In this document: piece by piece, positions 23,100 to 34,979 of the stretch | How the letters are laid out: every line of letters starts with the position of its first letter | How positions within the stretch are numbered: the first letter of the stretch is position 1 | Origin: Ophiura sarsii | Taxonomy: Eukaryota; Echinodermata; Ophiuroidea; Amphilepidida; Ophiuridae | Length of the DNA stretch: 64,000 nt | Assembly (NCBI GenBank): GCA_035610835.1 | Contig: CM069456.1 | Location: 32,037,359-32,101,358 of the forward strand | Direction: 5' to 3' | Translations under genes and position numbers: made by a program | Notes under the pieces: generated by a model | Databases searched by the model: none | What the model was told of the DNA's origin: nothing | The model's input: only the letters and a program-made list of their open reading frames with translations

Positions 23100-24466
23100 G
23101 GAGACAAGGTTTGGTTCAACGACAAATGGCGTAGGGCGTTTAGGAAGAAGCGTCGTCTCCAAAGTTCGCTGATGCAAGACACTTCTACAACCAAACTAAG
23201 AAGCAAGAGGAGCTTTCGACAAAGTATGGCACAACGGACTCTGCTCAAAACTGATGGCAAAAGGTGTTATCCGAGAAAGCTTTTATGGATACTTAGCCGA
23301 TAGATCAATCAATGTCGTCATGTCATGTCAGGCACTCAACTCTGCTCCTGCTTCTATCCTTAGCCCACAACTATTTTCTCTCTTCATTGATGACCTTGTA
23401 GATGTTTGTGATAATGAGCTCTATCTATCGCTGACGACTCAACACTCTTCGCAACTAATCACAACGCAGTACATGGTGAGTCAAAAAGAAATTGTACGAG
23501 AATGAATATTTGCTTAAAAATATACCAAACAAATTTGACAAACCTATGAGGCACGTTTCCAAAGAGCAACTTATTCCGCTTATATGACAAAAAGAATCAT
23601 TGAAATCGATCAATTATATCAGGAGCTATGCCTGTTTTAATAAAAGAGACCCTTTTTTATCTGTCCACAGAACGCTTAATCTTCTTGAAATCTATCCACT
23701 CTAAGTGGGCAGCAAAATGTACACACGGGCATTCATATTCAAATGAGATTAAAGCCCGGGAGTTTCAAACACAGATGGGAATGGTGTTCATGAAATAAAA
23801 AATCAGTGACAACAATAAGAAAATGATTAAACATTGAAGGCCCACTTCAACCAATTAAGACACCTTAGAGGACAAACATCAGCAATCATTTTGCTGCCCA
23901 CTTAGAGTGGAAAGATTTCAAAATAATTAAGCGTTCCGTGGACAGCTAACAAAAGTGGTTCTTTTATTAAAACAGGCATAGCTCCTGATATAATTGATCG
24001 ATTTCAGTGATTTCTTTTGTCATATGAGCGGAATAAGTAGCTATTTGAATACGTGCCTCATTGGTTTGCCAAATTTGTTTGGTCTATTTTTAATCAAATA
24101 TTCATTCCCATACAACTTATTTTTGACTCACCCTGTATAGCTGCTAACCTCAACAGAGATATTAGCAATATGAAATGCATGGGCTGACAAATGGAAAGTG
24201 ACCTTCGAGCCTCCTATCAAATGCGAGACTATTATAATCTCCAGAAAGAGAACCCCGTCCGAACTTGAAAACTACTTTGGTGACTGCAAACTACCATCTG
24301 CAGAAGAACTAGAGATCCTGGGTTTTACCATTGACAGCAAGCTGTCTTGGTCAAAACACATCGACGGGGATGTTCCTGTAAAGGATGTAGCCAGCTTGAC
24401 TGGTGATACGGCCATACCCGACGATACCCAGCTCCTGGAACAATTAGTTACCGAGTTAGTTGTTTA
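23100..24466 (+). pseudogene. Non-LTR retrotransposon remnant split by a MITE
   Basis: Order along the + strand: WFNDKWRRAFRKKRRLQ near 23110; KFADARHFYNQTKKQE near 23165; AFDKVWHNGLCSKLMAKGVI from 23212; then SILSPQLFSLFIDDLVDVC. After the MITE insertion (23472-24135) come AANLNRDISNM, then FEPPIKCETIIISRKRTPSE and EILGFTIDSKLSWSKHI up to 24466. This is the reverse transcriptase region of a CR1/Jockey-like LINE. It has frameshifts, an internal deletion of early RT motifs, and a disrupted catalytic YADD region (now LSLTTQHSS). It is not functional. Confidence 0.85.
23472..24135. mobile_element. Fold-back mariner-type MITE in the LINE
   Basis: 664 bp with about 260-bp inverted arms. The left end is CATGGTGAGTCAAAAAG, the right end CTTATTTTTGACTCACCCTG, flanked by TA on each side (23470-23471, 24136-24137). 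Arms share CTATGCCTGTTTTAATAAAA and CACTCTAAGTGGGCAGCAAA. Removing it rejoins the reverse transcriptase text across the site, which supports real insertion. Confidence 0.9.
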
Positions 24467-25649
24467 GGTTCTTTTAATTTTCATGACCTCCCGATCTTGA
24501 TTTTTTCTTTTATTCATATTTTGATGTTGTTCTATATAATATGTCACTCTCATTAGCATGTTTACCCCTGTCTATTTGTTTTTCTTGTATAATTGTATTA
24601 TGCATGTTTTCTGAGTTGCAGTGAATTGATTGACCCATCAGAGCTCTTTGTAGAGAGAGAGTTACCAGTTTGAATTCTAACCACGCAATTTATTAACCTT
24701 GTTAATGTCTGTGGGGCTATTGTTCACATTTGTTCTTTTTATAAAAAAAACCACCATCTTTATTTTAAATAGCAGACCGTTGGAATATATCAGCCTTCTT
24801 TTTGCTTGGAAAATAATTATATAACACGACTACCATTATTATGCAATTTTGATTAAGCACTTTTAATGCCTCCGATATTGAGGCACAATAATAAGAGCCG
24901 TGTCTCTGAATGGCAAAACTGAAATATGCCCATGACGTCTTGTTAAAAACGTCACTTCCGATGATATTATTTAGCCATATACTACACAAATGTTTATGTA
25001 TTCATAAAAACTGACAAGCACCATATTAAATAAATGTAGACCAATGTTAATTATATATAATGTCTTTGAAATTTGCTTTAAATGGGTTGCTGCTGAAACA
25101 CGAAACCTCTATGATTTACAAGCGCCTGACGTACATGTAATACGATATCGTACATTGATACGTTTAATTTCATTCTGCCATATAAGGACACAATTTCTAC
25201 TAATTAGGAACAATTTTCTATAAGTGAGGATTAATTTGATACGAAATCATAAATCAAAATCCCTACATACTCTTTATGCAACTCGTCAAAGACAAACACC
25301 GGAAGGCCTTTTTACAACGACGTGCATTATGTTACGACATCATTCGCCACAAGGGGAATATACTGGAAAAACTGTAAATATCAGTGCAGCAGTCAGTGAA
25401 TTGCCCCGGGTAACATATTGTACAATTATCCGGAAATGCACGCCAAAGATTAACGCAAGGAATATATATATGATGGATTTGAATGATCTCAAAACGGAAA
25501 AGTGCAATAATGTGTTCATTTATCTAGACATAGATGATGGATTTCCTTCTTCTAAGCTGCAGGAAATGTAGCAATTTCCAAACAGAGAAGAAAGAGTTCA
25601 GCTAAATGTATCTAGAAAATTGTTCTGCAGAGTCTTTAGAATTTCTTAA
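24467..25649. other. No recognisable feature
   Basis: About 1.2 kb of intronic sequence. A 115-codon ORF at 25224-25571 has no family I recognise and no flanking splice logic in the channel frame. Confidence 0.4.
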
Positions 25650-25872
25650 CGCTTTCCATGCGGCAGGCGGCTGCAGACGACATACCAAATTGACACAAAA
25701 TGTTTCAAAAAATATCAACATTATTGAATTTCATTATCATATTTGGAGTCACCATGAGAAATGCATTGAAATAAGTACAAACATGACTGGTATTGGTTCA
25801 TTAATCCTTGAGATAGACCTTGAAAATTTGGAAATGTTTTTGAAAAATCTGTCTTGCATAGTGGTAAAAGTG
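25650..25872. mobile_element. TTAA MITE, CACTTTCCACGCGG family, copy 1
   Basis: 223 bp flanked by TTAA (25646-25649, 25873-25876). Left end CGCTTTCCATGCGGC, then AGGCGGCTGCAGACGACAT; body includes ATTGAATTTCATTATCATAT and GAGAAATGCATTGAAATAAG. Same family as 43467-43686, 52762-53006, 53823-54061 and 59393-59631. The TTAA target suggests piggyBac or Kolobok mobilisation. The ORF 25606-25881 runs through it and is spurious. Confidence 0.85.
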
Positions 25873-26399
25873 TTAAGATAACAGTAGTCGAGAAAATATA
25901 GCACTCGGATATTGACTGCCTATAATGTTGATAGCAAAACCGTATTCCTCCGAGGTGATCTTTGAGATTATAAATGTAATATAGTGTATATTTTGTATTT
26001 GTGTTTGTGCTCTGGGAATAATGTCACTTACTATCTGCAACACTGAATAACCAAAAAAAATACCCGTCAATATTATACGTTTGGGTGCACTGCATAATTA
26101 TAAACATGTACTAAACGCGGTTTTAGCCTCGACACCCACTATCGTTCAATACTTTTACAAAGTCATTGTTCAATATCGGATGATACTGGCACATATAAAA
26201 TACAGGTGTCTCAATAAAAACCGTGCACGTGTTTACCAAACTTATTGATCAATAACTTCTAGAATTTGGTGTAACAAATGTATACATATTGATAGACTAA
26301 ACGCTTAGCTTTCATATGCCTTTAAAATTTCATCTGATTTGGTTTTGTCAATCTTGAGATATGACCAATTAACTAAAGCTACGTTGTGCCACACAGTTA

Positions 26400-26530
26400 T
26401 GTATCAGTATCGGTCAATACTGGGACAAATCACTACCGGTACATGTGTACCAGTATCGCCCGATAATGGAACATAAACACGTTCTAGTAACGCTCGATAC
26501 TGTAACACAATTTGGTGTATACTGGTATAC
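26400..26530. repeat. AGTATCG palindromic minisatellite, cluster 1
   Basis: Short degenerate hairpin units of the form CAGTATCG(N)CGATACTGG recur: TATCAGTATCGGTCAATACT, CCAGTATCGCCCGATAATGG, AACGCTCGATACTG, and TATACTGGTATACCAGTATA. ACACTTTTCCCC follows. The same architecture recurs at 38590-38910 and 45205-45500. A solo mariner-like end (CAGGTGTCTCAATAAAAAC) lies upstream at about 26204. Confidence 0.75.
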
Positions 26531-26710
26531 CAGTATATGGGATGTAAAGAACACTTTTCCCCGCGTGTTTAACTTAAAACCGCGTTTAAAATACGTACGA
26601 GAACACGGCCCTTGGTGTTTGGCACCCCCAAGCTCGGCATCAGAGTCTTTTTCATCTCGTTCAATCATAAATTAGCTTCACATAGTTGTATATAATAACA
26701 CAGTTATATA

Positions 26711-27731
26711 CAGGGTGAATCAAAAAGAATTGTGCACGATTTGAAACGGCCATTTGACCTTGATGCGTGCATTGAACCATATAATTATTGTTGTCTGTAT
26801 AAAGCGTTGCTAATTTAGTTTATCCTCCCTAAAAATGAAAGTAATCGACTAAAATGAGCAAACTGTGACACGTTTGGTAAATTCCAATGGGATTTACACA
26901 GTTAAGACATGAATATTACTGCAGCATGATGTATGGAGTTAGAGTCTACAAGCAAGGTATTGTTGTGCCTGTAATTTATTACAGGTTCCTGGTATATTAA
27001 ATGAGCCAAAGGTGGTAAAATAAATAATACTTCACAAACTAAAAATATTGCGCAAAAAAAATGTTCTGAAGACCCTTTGTTTCTTGATAATTGCACTGAA
27101 AAGTCATTCACATTTGCCTTTAGGTTCACAACTAATACGGTAGGAGTTATACGGTCTTCTGCTAAAAGTGGTTATTTTAAGACATAAAATTAAATGTAAG
27201 CTTCCTTGCAATCTAAAGCAGAAATAATTTAGTTGTTTGCTGATATTAAGGTTTTTTTAATGAAGCTTTCCTTCGATATGGCCATTATTTTGCCGAAGAC
27301 ATGTGTGTGCCCTGGCCAACATGTTGCGAACAGCTCGTCTAACCATTCCCCTGTTGCGGTTTAGCCTGTCACTTCGGCTCTGACACATGCCTCCACTTCT
27401 TGAATACTTCTTGCCTTCTTGGTCTGTAACAGGTGATGCTTGTATTCAGATTTGCCTTTTCATTTGATAACTCGGTATCAGACTATTAATTACTTATCCC
27501 AGTGTGAAATAATGATTATTCAGGAACATTTTGACAATTAATGTGATGATAATGACCATTTTAGCAAAACCAAATTAACTGTGTGTAAATCCCATTGGAA
27601 TGGCGAAAAACTCGGTCAGTTTACAAAACTTGCCACAGTTTGCTTATTTTTCAGTCGATTACTTTCATTTTTTGGGAGGATAAACTAGATTAACAACGCT
27701 TTATACAAACAACAATTTTTGATTCACCCTG
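26711..27731 (-). mobile_element. Mariner-type element with transposase C-terminus remnant
   Basis: 1021 bp with ends CAGGGTGAATCAAAAAG and ATTTTTGATTCACCCTG, flanked by TA (26709-26710, 27732-27733). Roughly 200-bp inverted arms share GTTTATCCTCCC, GAAAGTAATCGACT and CCAATGGGATTTACACA. On the minus strand around 27265-27350 a frame reads RGMVRRAVRNMLARAHTC, then LRQNNGHIEGKLH and a stop. This resembles the C-terminus of Tc1/mariner-type transposases. The rest of the transposase is deleted. Confidence 0.8.
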
Positions 27732-28030
27732 TATACCACCGCGTGTCTTTGTCACACCATTTGCCATAAAGGGATCGGTAATAGTATAAGAGAAGAAACC
27801 AATTAGGTTTCGGCAATTAGGACCCATGATTAAGCAGCTAATGGCCAATACAATCAAGTTGAAAACTAAAAATAGGACATTTTCGACGTCAGACTCATTT
27901 TGATTGATCGAATCACAAATGGTATTACCTATTTTACTCATTATATTAATGTATCCTAATATATGGATTGTCTTACCGGAGTCAACTAAGTTATCAGCTA
28001 TGTTATGGTTATATGCACTTTGACTATATA

Positions 28031-28691
28031 CCGGGTGGTTCAAAAAAAAGTTTACCCAAGTTCAAAGTAATTTTTCAACCACATTTAAAGTTTCAGATCA
28101 TTTCTGTTTGCTTAGTCTTAATCAGCAGTAAGTTTTGAAATTATCCTGAAAAGATGGCACGTTTAGCTTGTTTGGTTCTTCAGATATGGTTCATTACAGA
28201 AAACATATACAAACTGACTTGTCCACGGGAGCGTTATTTAGTTTTTGTCTTAAACAAAACAGCATGCTCTAGTTTCAGAATTGAAAAGCCCGCCCTGGCA
28301 AAGTATCCCAATCTCTATGCTTATGTGCCATTCACATTCAACAAAGAAACGTAGATACGTATAGGTAGGTAATGTCAAGCACCAGACTGATGTCTCAGAT
28401 GTCTCCTTGTTTCTTTTTCTCCTATTTTTACAATTTTTGACCAATCGTGTGTAAGTCCACTTTGTGCATTCCATCTCAACTAAAGGACGCTCCCGTGGCC
28501 AAGGCAGCTTTGTGCATGATTTCTGTAATGAACCATATCTGAAGAACCAACCAAGATAAATGTACCATCTTATCAGGATAATTTCAAAACTTACTGCGGA
28601 TTAAGACTATGCAAACAGAAAATATCTGAAACTTTAAATGTGGTTGAAAAATTACTTTGAACTTGGGTCAACTTTTTTTTGAACCACCCGG
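28031..28691. mobile_element. Fold-back mariner-type MITE, CCGGGTGGTTC family
   Basis: 661 bp, flanked by TA (28029-28030, 28692-28693). Arms of about 205 bp are inverted copies starting CCGGGTGGTTCAAAAAAAAG. They share TTCAAAGTAATTTTTCAACC and GATATGGTTCATTACAGAAA. No transposase. The ORFs inside are reflections of the palindrome. Confidence 0.9.
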
Positions 28692-28693
28692 TA

Positions 28694-29330
28694 CATGTTG
28701 GTTATACTTGCGAATGGATAGAGTGTTATTTGACAGACAATATTGCATTAATATTGCATTACCAAATTACCAATTATGATATTGAAGAGTGAACTTCGCC
28801 AATTATGATTGAACTCGTATCGTACCATGCATATATATTTGTACAATTAAATACACAATGTGGTTCGTAATGTTGGCTATCAATACGATCATGTTTGGAT
28901 GGAAAGCAACCGTGTAGTTTTAATACCATTGGAGGTATAAAGAAACCAAAGTCTTGTGTTTTCTGTATACATCCTTTAAAAGGATATCTTACAGATCAGT
29001 ACCGTAACATTAGAATAACTAGATATCATTGTCATGTACTATGTTGAGTTATACATGTCTCGATGATCGAAAGATCATCTAATGTCACTTCATGATGGCG
29101 TAAGTAAAGATAAACTATCGTACAAGTAGAATGAATAATATCAACGTTTTATTATTAAATTCCTTTTCTGAAACATGCGCTAACTACATGTGATGATATA
29201 CACCATTAACAATACGATAGGTCGCACAGATGCCAAGTGCCGACTTATTTAAAAAAATTATAACAATTAGGCTGAAGAGCCAGGACAAACCCAATAGTGA
29301 CTTAAGCACTAACTTAAAGGGATGCCCGAT
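28694..29330. other. No recognisable feature
   Basis: Intronic AT-rich sequence without repeats or coding signal that I can define. Confidence 0.4.
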
Positions 29331-29332
29331 GT

Positions 29333-29567
29333 TTGTGTACAGAATACAGACCCGGGATGATCCCCTACTCTTTACGAAGGAGTCTGACCTTTTAACGTGC
29401 TCGGGGATAGCTCTTCCGATACACGGGACCACCATTTCTATGTGACAAGGCAATTGAGACTAAGTACCTTGCCCAGGGATACAAACATGTTGGCGGTAGC
29501 GGGGCTAGAACTCACAACCTTTGTATTGTGAAACCTGCGTGCTATCCACTAGACCAGTGCCGACTTG
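29333..29567 (-). mobile_element. tRNA-derived SINE, copy 1
   Basis: Reading on the minus strand from about 29567: tRNA-like head with A box TGGTCTAGTGGATAGCACGC and a B-box-like GTTGTGAGTTCTAGCCCC, then body CAAGGTACTTAGTCTCAATT and a tail matching GGGATCATCCCGGGTCTGTA. The whole order recurs on the + strand at 58657-58900, which proves a dispersed family. The body resembles conserved-core SINEs, but I cannot name the family. Confidence 0.85.
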
Positions 29568-30670
29568 CTGAAGTTAGTCGCACACATACGCATATAATCG
29601 ATTGCTTCACTTAATTGTTAGTATGAGTGATTTCCGAGGTATGGCACACTCTGTTAACTTCTATTTCATCACTTCTTGGTGCATAAGTTCTTAAAACTTG
29701 AGTATTCACTCATTGTTATGTATTAATTTGTAGCAAAGAAACTTTTTGGTGAGGTGCTGAATGTCATATTGATGTATGCCTTCCTATTGTCTGTATTTCC
29801 TATTGTATAAGAGATCAGACTGGTCATGAAAATGGATGTTCTGCCAAGTAACAGATCATGTCAATTATCAGCTTCAGCTATACACGAGTAATTTAATCCT
29901 TTTTGTTCATGAGTGCAACAAAATTTGAATAAAAACGCCATCTCTGTTGAAATGCAACATGTTCAAATTAGTAAAGATTAATACAGAAAACGTTTAAAGA
30001 GTACTAGCTGAATTAAAGTTAGACATGAAGAGTGTCTCATGTAAAACGATATTGAAAGCGATGCATTTTGAGCATTATGGAATATTTTTACACGTTAAGG
30101 ACAGTTACTTGCATTCATGTTCTTGTCAATTATAACAAATACACCAGCATCGTGTAAGGCAATGCTAGATGAATCTCACGAAAGCATCATGTTATTTTCA
30201 AGTATTTCAAGTGGGCATCTTCATAGTCTTGTTCTAAACATTATGTCATGTTTTAGTCAACTACGAGCGTAGTTTAAATGAATATCATCACTATTATCTT
30301 TCCCATTTTTGAATGGAATCCTTGACATGCTACCCATATCTGAAGTCAATACATTAATGTGCCACCAAGTAGACATCCTTGTAATATCCAAGACTGAAGG
30401 TTAATGTAAAACCACTGAGAATATCAGTAACACGCGTATACGCGCAGATACAAACTAAAATGTCCCAACTTTGTTTTCGCTTTTGTCCTAACTAATGACG
30501 CATGCGTATGAGTGACTTGTACGTAAGATAGGCGACAGATAGACGATAGTCGCCAAAGTAATACTGTTTATAACAAGAGAATTGTCAACAAGTTTACAAC
30601 ACTGATATGCCATGCGCCTTTTTTATGAGTACTCACATGTTCATCTCATAGTAAGAGGTATTTAAAAAAT
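29568..30670. other. No recognisable feature
   Basis: About 1.1 kb of intronic sequence with no gene or repeat that I can support. Confidence 0.4.
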
Positions 30671-30672
30671 AA

Positions 30673-30892
30673 AATACTCTTTTACTCTCTTTTTTCACTC
30701 CAATGGAGTGATCACTGTAGGCACTCTTCGAAGAGTGACAATTCACTCGGAGTGAACAAAATTCACTATTTTTTGGAGTGAAAATGGTTCCACTCTTTTA
30801 AGGAGTGACTTTCACTCTATTAGAGTGATCACTGTAGGCAATCCTTTGAAGAGTGAATATTAGAGTAGAATTTTACTCTTTTACATTTAGAG
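30673..30892. mobile_element. Hairpin-rich element with GAGTGA words
   Basis: Many short inverted words (CACTCC/GGAGTG, CACTCTT/AAGAGTG). The segment GAGTGATCACTGTAGGCA appears twice (about 30707 and 30820). Edges are AT-rich with TACTCTTTTACTCT and TTTTACTCTTTTAC. Probably a MITE; its exact ends are unclear. Confidence 0.55.
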
Positions 30893-30919
30893 AGTAGAAT
30901 ACCAAATGTTGTAGTACGA

Positions 30920-31290
30920 ACTTTATCTTCTATAATCCTCGGGTCTACGATGGGGGTAAATCCAAGAGGGAAATGGCAAACAAGGCTGATAAATCGCTGA
31001 AGCATCGCCAATGCAACGCATGGGTCCCCAAGGTAGGAATTTGAGCTGTGAATTATCACACTCTAAATTAAAAGTAAGATTTACGAGCGTATTCGTTTTT
31101 ATTCAAAGCATTTTGTCATGATAAATTTATTTGATAAAATCTTTAACCTTACGATCGAACATTTATGACGAAGCACTTATGTGTGTGTAGTAATATGTTG
31201 ATTATGATCTACGATTCTCCTTCAAAAGCTAAATGCATTTCCCAAGTGTACCCTCTGAAATCACTTTAGAACACTTGTTTAAAATAGGGA
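30920..31290. repeat. Duplicated block D, copy 1
   Basis: About 370 bp repeated with high similarity at 34980-35365. Shared tracts include CGGGTCTACGATGG, AAGCATCGCCAATGCA, CACGATCGAACAT-like sequence, GACGAAGCACTTATGTGTGT and AAATGCATTTCCCAAGTGTA. There is no consistent ORF, so it is a non-coding segmental duplication or an unknown repeat. Confidence 0.85.
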
Positions 31291-32093
31291 ATATGTAAAT
31301 GATGGGACCTTGAGTGTGGCAGCGGTGGAACTAGAAACAAGCCTGAGGCGCTGCAGTCTTGCCACATGACTTTCCACACATGGTGACTTTCCGCCAGATT
31401 TGGGCTAGTTTTAAAACTAAAATCTGCTCTTTGGATAATATAATGTGATTTTTTTGTTCGAAATTTGAACTTTTGCTTTTATAAAATAATGATATAGCAC
31501 TAGTGTGTATGACAAATTGAAATTAAAAGATGAATTTCACAACACAAGAACATTTTCAAAAGTAGTATATAATAGGGCTTCTAGTTACACCCAGACTAAA
31601 GAGCCTTGAGCTATGCTTAGGAAAGCGGTGGAAATGGTAGCATGCACGCTGGCAAGACACAGTTGGTGTAAAATAAATCAGATAAATGGTGCAGGAGGGG
31701 ATGATTTATTACCCTGGATATGTCATCAAAGACGTGGTCAAGAAAGTTGGATTTTATACAGGGAACGGAACCGTAATGAGGTATCTGTAACGGGGTCTGT
31801 AACAACAGCAGTCAGTGCAACAGTCAAAGCGTGTTCCCCCATGAATGGAATGGAACCGGACACTTAACATTGTTGATCAACAAGAGGTGACATTATGGTC
31901 TATACTAGACTGAGCAAAAAAACCCTGCATGAGCTTTATACTGGACGCGTCAGTAGTTTGTTATCTTTGTTTATAATGTCATATTATGGCGGCCGTTGCG
32001 GTCAAATGGAGTGAAATGATAAACAGTGTGTTAACATTGAAAAGGATGCATAAAATCAAAAAGGATGTAGCCTATATACATGTAAAACACAAA
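31291..32093. other. No recognisable feature
   Basis: Short ORFs on both strands (for example 31613-31867) show no known motif. Confidence 0.4.
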
Positions 32094-33285
32094 CGGCCGA
32101 GTGCACCAATGGCGGGTAACTTAATAGGGAGGTAATCTACCTCCCTAGTAGTAATGCTCTAACTGTAGCATAACTTACTAACGATGTAATTCTTAGAGCA
32201 TAACTGGCGAATAACACCAGAATAGCAACTAGCGAGGTAAATATCCATATTAATCAGCATCGTCCCCTTACAAAATTAATTGGCGCATATGTCAAGTGTT
32301 AACCTATAGTTTAATGTAAAATTCTGACGTGATTAGTCCTCCGTAATATTAAAGCGTGTCGTCACTCGCTAGGTCATAGGTGAGTGTAAATCAAGAATCA
32401 CGTGGAGTCGGCCTGCGATCCGGAAAAAAAATGATGCCATTTTATGGCCAAAAATTTCGAAGTTTGTTTACCGCTTTTACAAAAATAAGGACTATCATGA
32501 CATTACAAACATATTCTGGGCGAGGGGCACATACAAACATTGCACCAAAAAGCACAATTTTAATGACAAACACAAGCACCCGATGGAAACAATTATATAC
32601 CATTATAACACATCTCTTAACACAAATACTTCCGTGGTGTGGATACCTTGTCCTTCGCTTGTTAACCGCAGAACCCCGGTTCGATCCCCAGAACACGCAC
32701 GGCACGATATGCTTTTCTTTCTTCTTCCACTCAAAATAATGTTGAAACTTGGCTTTATCAGTTTTTAATTAATAAAAACAATAATTTTTTATTTTATTTA
32801 GTCATTATTTAAGATCCTTGGACAATTAGTACATTTTGGTTAAAATATGACCCAAAGTCGGTGCGATTAGTGTGTGAATGGGCAAAAGGAGTTGTGATCT
32901 AAATTTTGACTTAAAAAATCACCAAATTGCATGAATGGATTTTTAAAAATACAAAATCTTTCAGCTTATGAGGGTCACATTCCACTTCAAATAGACACCA
33001 CCTGGGCATGCAAGCGCAATTGGTCCTTCAGCATCAGCGAATCATCCCCTCCAATGTTCACAACAAATTTACGCTACTGTTAGAATCGACTGACTTGTGG
33101 CATAAAACGTTATGCCCCAACTTACTCTTGGGTCCGGTCAGGTATAACATTTAGCGTAAATTACCCGCCAGTTACTAGCCCAGTAGCTTACCCCGCATTG
33201 GCGCTCTCAAAATGTTGGGTTACGCCTCAGTTACTAGCGAGGTAGCGCTATTCCTCAGCTACCCGTCATTGGTGCACTCGGCCGA
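32094..33285. mobile_element. Large TIR element, CGGCCGAGTGCACC ends
   Basis: CGGCCGAGTGCACCAATGGC (32094 onwards) is inverted at 33260-33285 as GTCATTGGTGCACTCGGCCG. Inside, TAACTTACTAACGATG-like words and TTACTAGCGAGGTA occur in both halves. About 1.2 kb with no transposase. It contains a B-box-like GGTTCGATCCCC at 32680. Confidence 0.7.
32640..32705 (+). repeat. Weak tRNA-like (B box) segment
   Basis: CCCCGGTTCGATCCCCAG is a near-perfect pol III B box, but the A box upstream is poor. Probably a decayed SINE or tRNA fragment within the TIR element. Confidence 0.35.
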
Positions 33286-33289
33286 ATGG

Positions 33290-33400
33290 GTCGTATTCTC
33301 GTACTAACACGGTTTTAGCTTAAAACCGTGTTTAACATAAACGTGAGTTTATCCTTTAAACGACGTGTTTAACAAAACTCGATTTTAAACTTGTTCCAGA
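33290..33400. mobile_element. GTATTCTCGTA element, left-end fragment
   Basis: GGTCGTATTCTCGTACTAAC, then ACGGTTTTAGCTTAAAACCG and GACGTGTTTAACAAAACTC match the left end of the full copy at 44577-45090. The remainder is missing. Confidence 0.7.
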
Positions 33401-33901
33401 AACAGGATATTTTTTCGAAATGGACTTTAAAAATGTCCATTTTCCAGCCAGCCAGCCAGTCAGTCAGCTCTAATCATCTGCTCAGTCATTTTAATAGAAT
33501 GATAATCAATTTAAGTGGTTAAAAGTCGCCCAATAAGAGGATTGCCTTGGTATATTATAAGCCCAATTTATAAAAAAAACACCACCATACACAGCAATGC
33601 AATGCACACACCATCTTTTCAAAGTAAGCACAAAGCATGCAACATGGGTCCGCATAGTTTCCCAGTCCAGACACGGATTTGTGGTCCAAGTGCATCTTTT
33701 CCCCTAAAATATGGCACAACCTATTTTTAAGTATTCGTGATTAATCAATCATATCGTTAGATTGGGAAGAGCAATTCCAATCATACTAACAGCATTCGAA
33801 AGCTAACTAAATTATCTTTAACACTATATCAATTTGACAGCAATATACTGAGTAATCAATGAGGGCAATGACATGAAATGGCAATGACACGTGCACCCTT
33901 T

Positions 33902-34264
33902 TTAGGGTCACGTAGCTAGGTTATTCATATTGGAGGGGGGGGGGGGGCAAAAATGAAAATGAACCGACAAGATATTTTTTAGTCTAGAAATCCGCGCGTA
34001 GCGTGCGAATACTTTCGACTTTACACCTAAGTTTTGCACAATTGAGCTACATTTTGGTTCTTAACAAGCTTGTACCAACGAATATTGCATTTTGGGAAGT
34101 AGTGCGCGAAATTTTTTCATTTCTGTACTTTTGACCATCATAATTCCATGATTCCTTTGGTCAAATGAACCGACAGTGCCAATCTCAACCGACACGACGT
34201 CAATATTGGGGGGGGGGGGGGGGGGGGGGCGATCGCCCACTCGCCTCCTCTGGCTACGCCACTG
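33902..34264. mobile_element. Decayed hAT-like MITE with G runs
   Basis: The right end CTCTGGCTACGCCACTG (to 34264) matches the hAT termini elsewhere in the window. The left end GTCACGTAGCTAGG is degenerate. It contains G runs of 13 (33935-33947) and 22 (34208-34229). Confidence 0.5.
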
Positions 34265-34979
34265 AGTCACCCTGTATAAAAACCATGAAGGGAAACCTCG
34301 TAACGGACCCTAAACACGTAAAGGACTGAAATAATTGAACAAAGAAACTTTGTTTGGACTTTTACGCTTGTATTATTGATTGCTCGGTTGCTACAAACCG
34401 TCACTGTTTTGAACGAGAGTTTTAGTTGTTATTTGACAAACTCAACATTGGCGCTGGCACTGTACCACTGTACCAAAATACCTATATAATTTATGTGGAA
34501 TATATGTATATATGTCTTTTAAGCTTGAAGAGAATCGAAAGAATGCGTTGAAAAGAACAAAGAAGACTTAATCATGTTGCTTCTTGCTTCGTGCAATTTA
34601 AAAGCTTTACTTTCATACTGAGAGGATTGGACCAAGCTGATTTTGCTTCCTCATGTTTGCTGAAGCATATCTCCCGTTCTAAATAACCAATTAGAACGCA
34701 ATAAAATGCAAATGAAAGCTTATTTACTCAGCTTTCATAATACATCAAGATTAGACCCGTGTTTTCCTGTCCTTTTAAGATATCTTATGTGCCCGGAGTG
34801 TTAACATTGTTTTGGGTCACCCAGTAGTAGATGCATCTTTTGAATAAAGTCCTGGTAATGGAATTGCCAAAGAGTTTTAAACACTAATATGTCAAGCACC
34901 TGTTTCAATACCTGCATGTATATGTAAATCTTATGGTTGTATTGAATAAACACTCTTTTGTGGAAGAATCTTTAGTAAG
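34265..34979. other. No recognisable feature
   Basis: Intronic sequence. TCACCCTGTATAAAAACC at 34267 resembles an isolated mariner-type right end. Nothing else was recognised. Confidence 0.4.

Noticed and set aside
28154..28474. Opposed ORFs of 66 and 74 codons
   Set aside because: Both lie inside the fold-back element 28031-28691; they arise from the palindrome.
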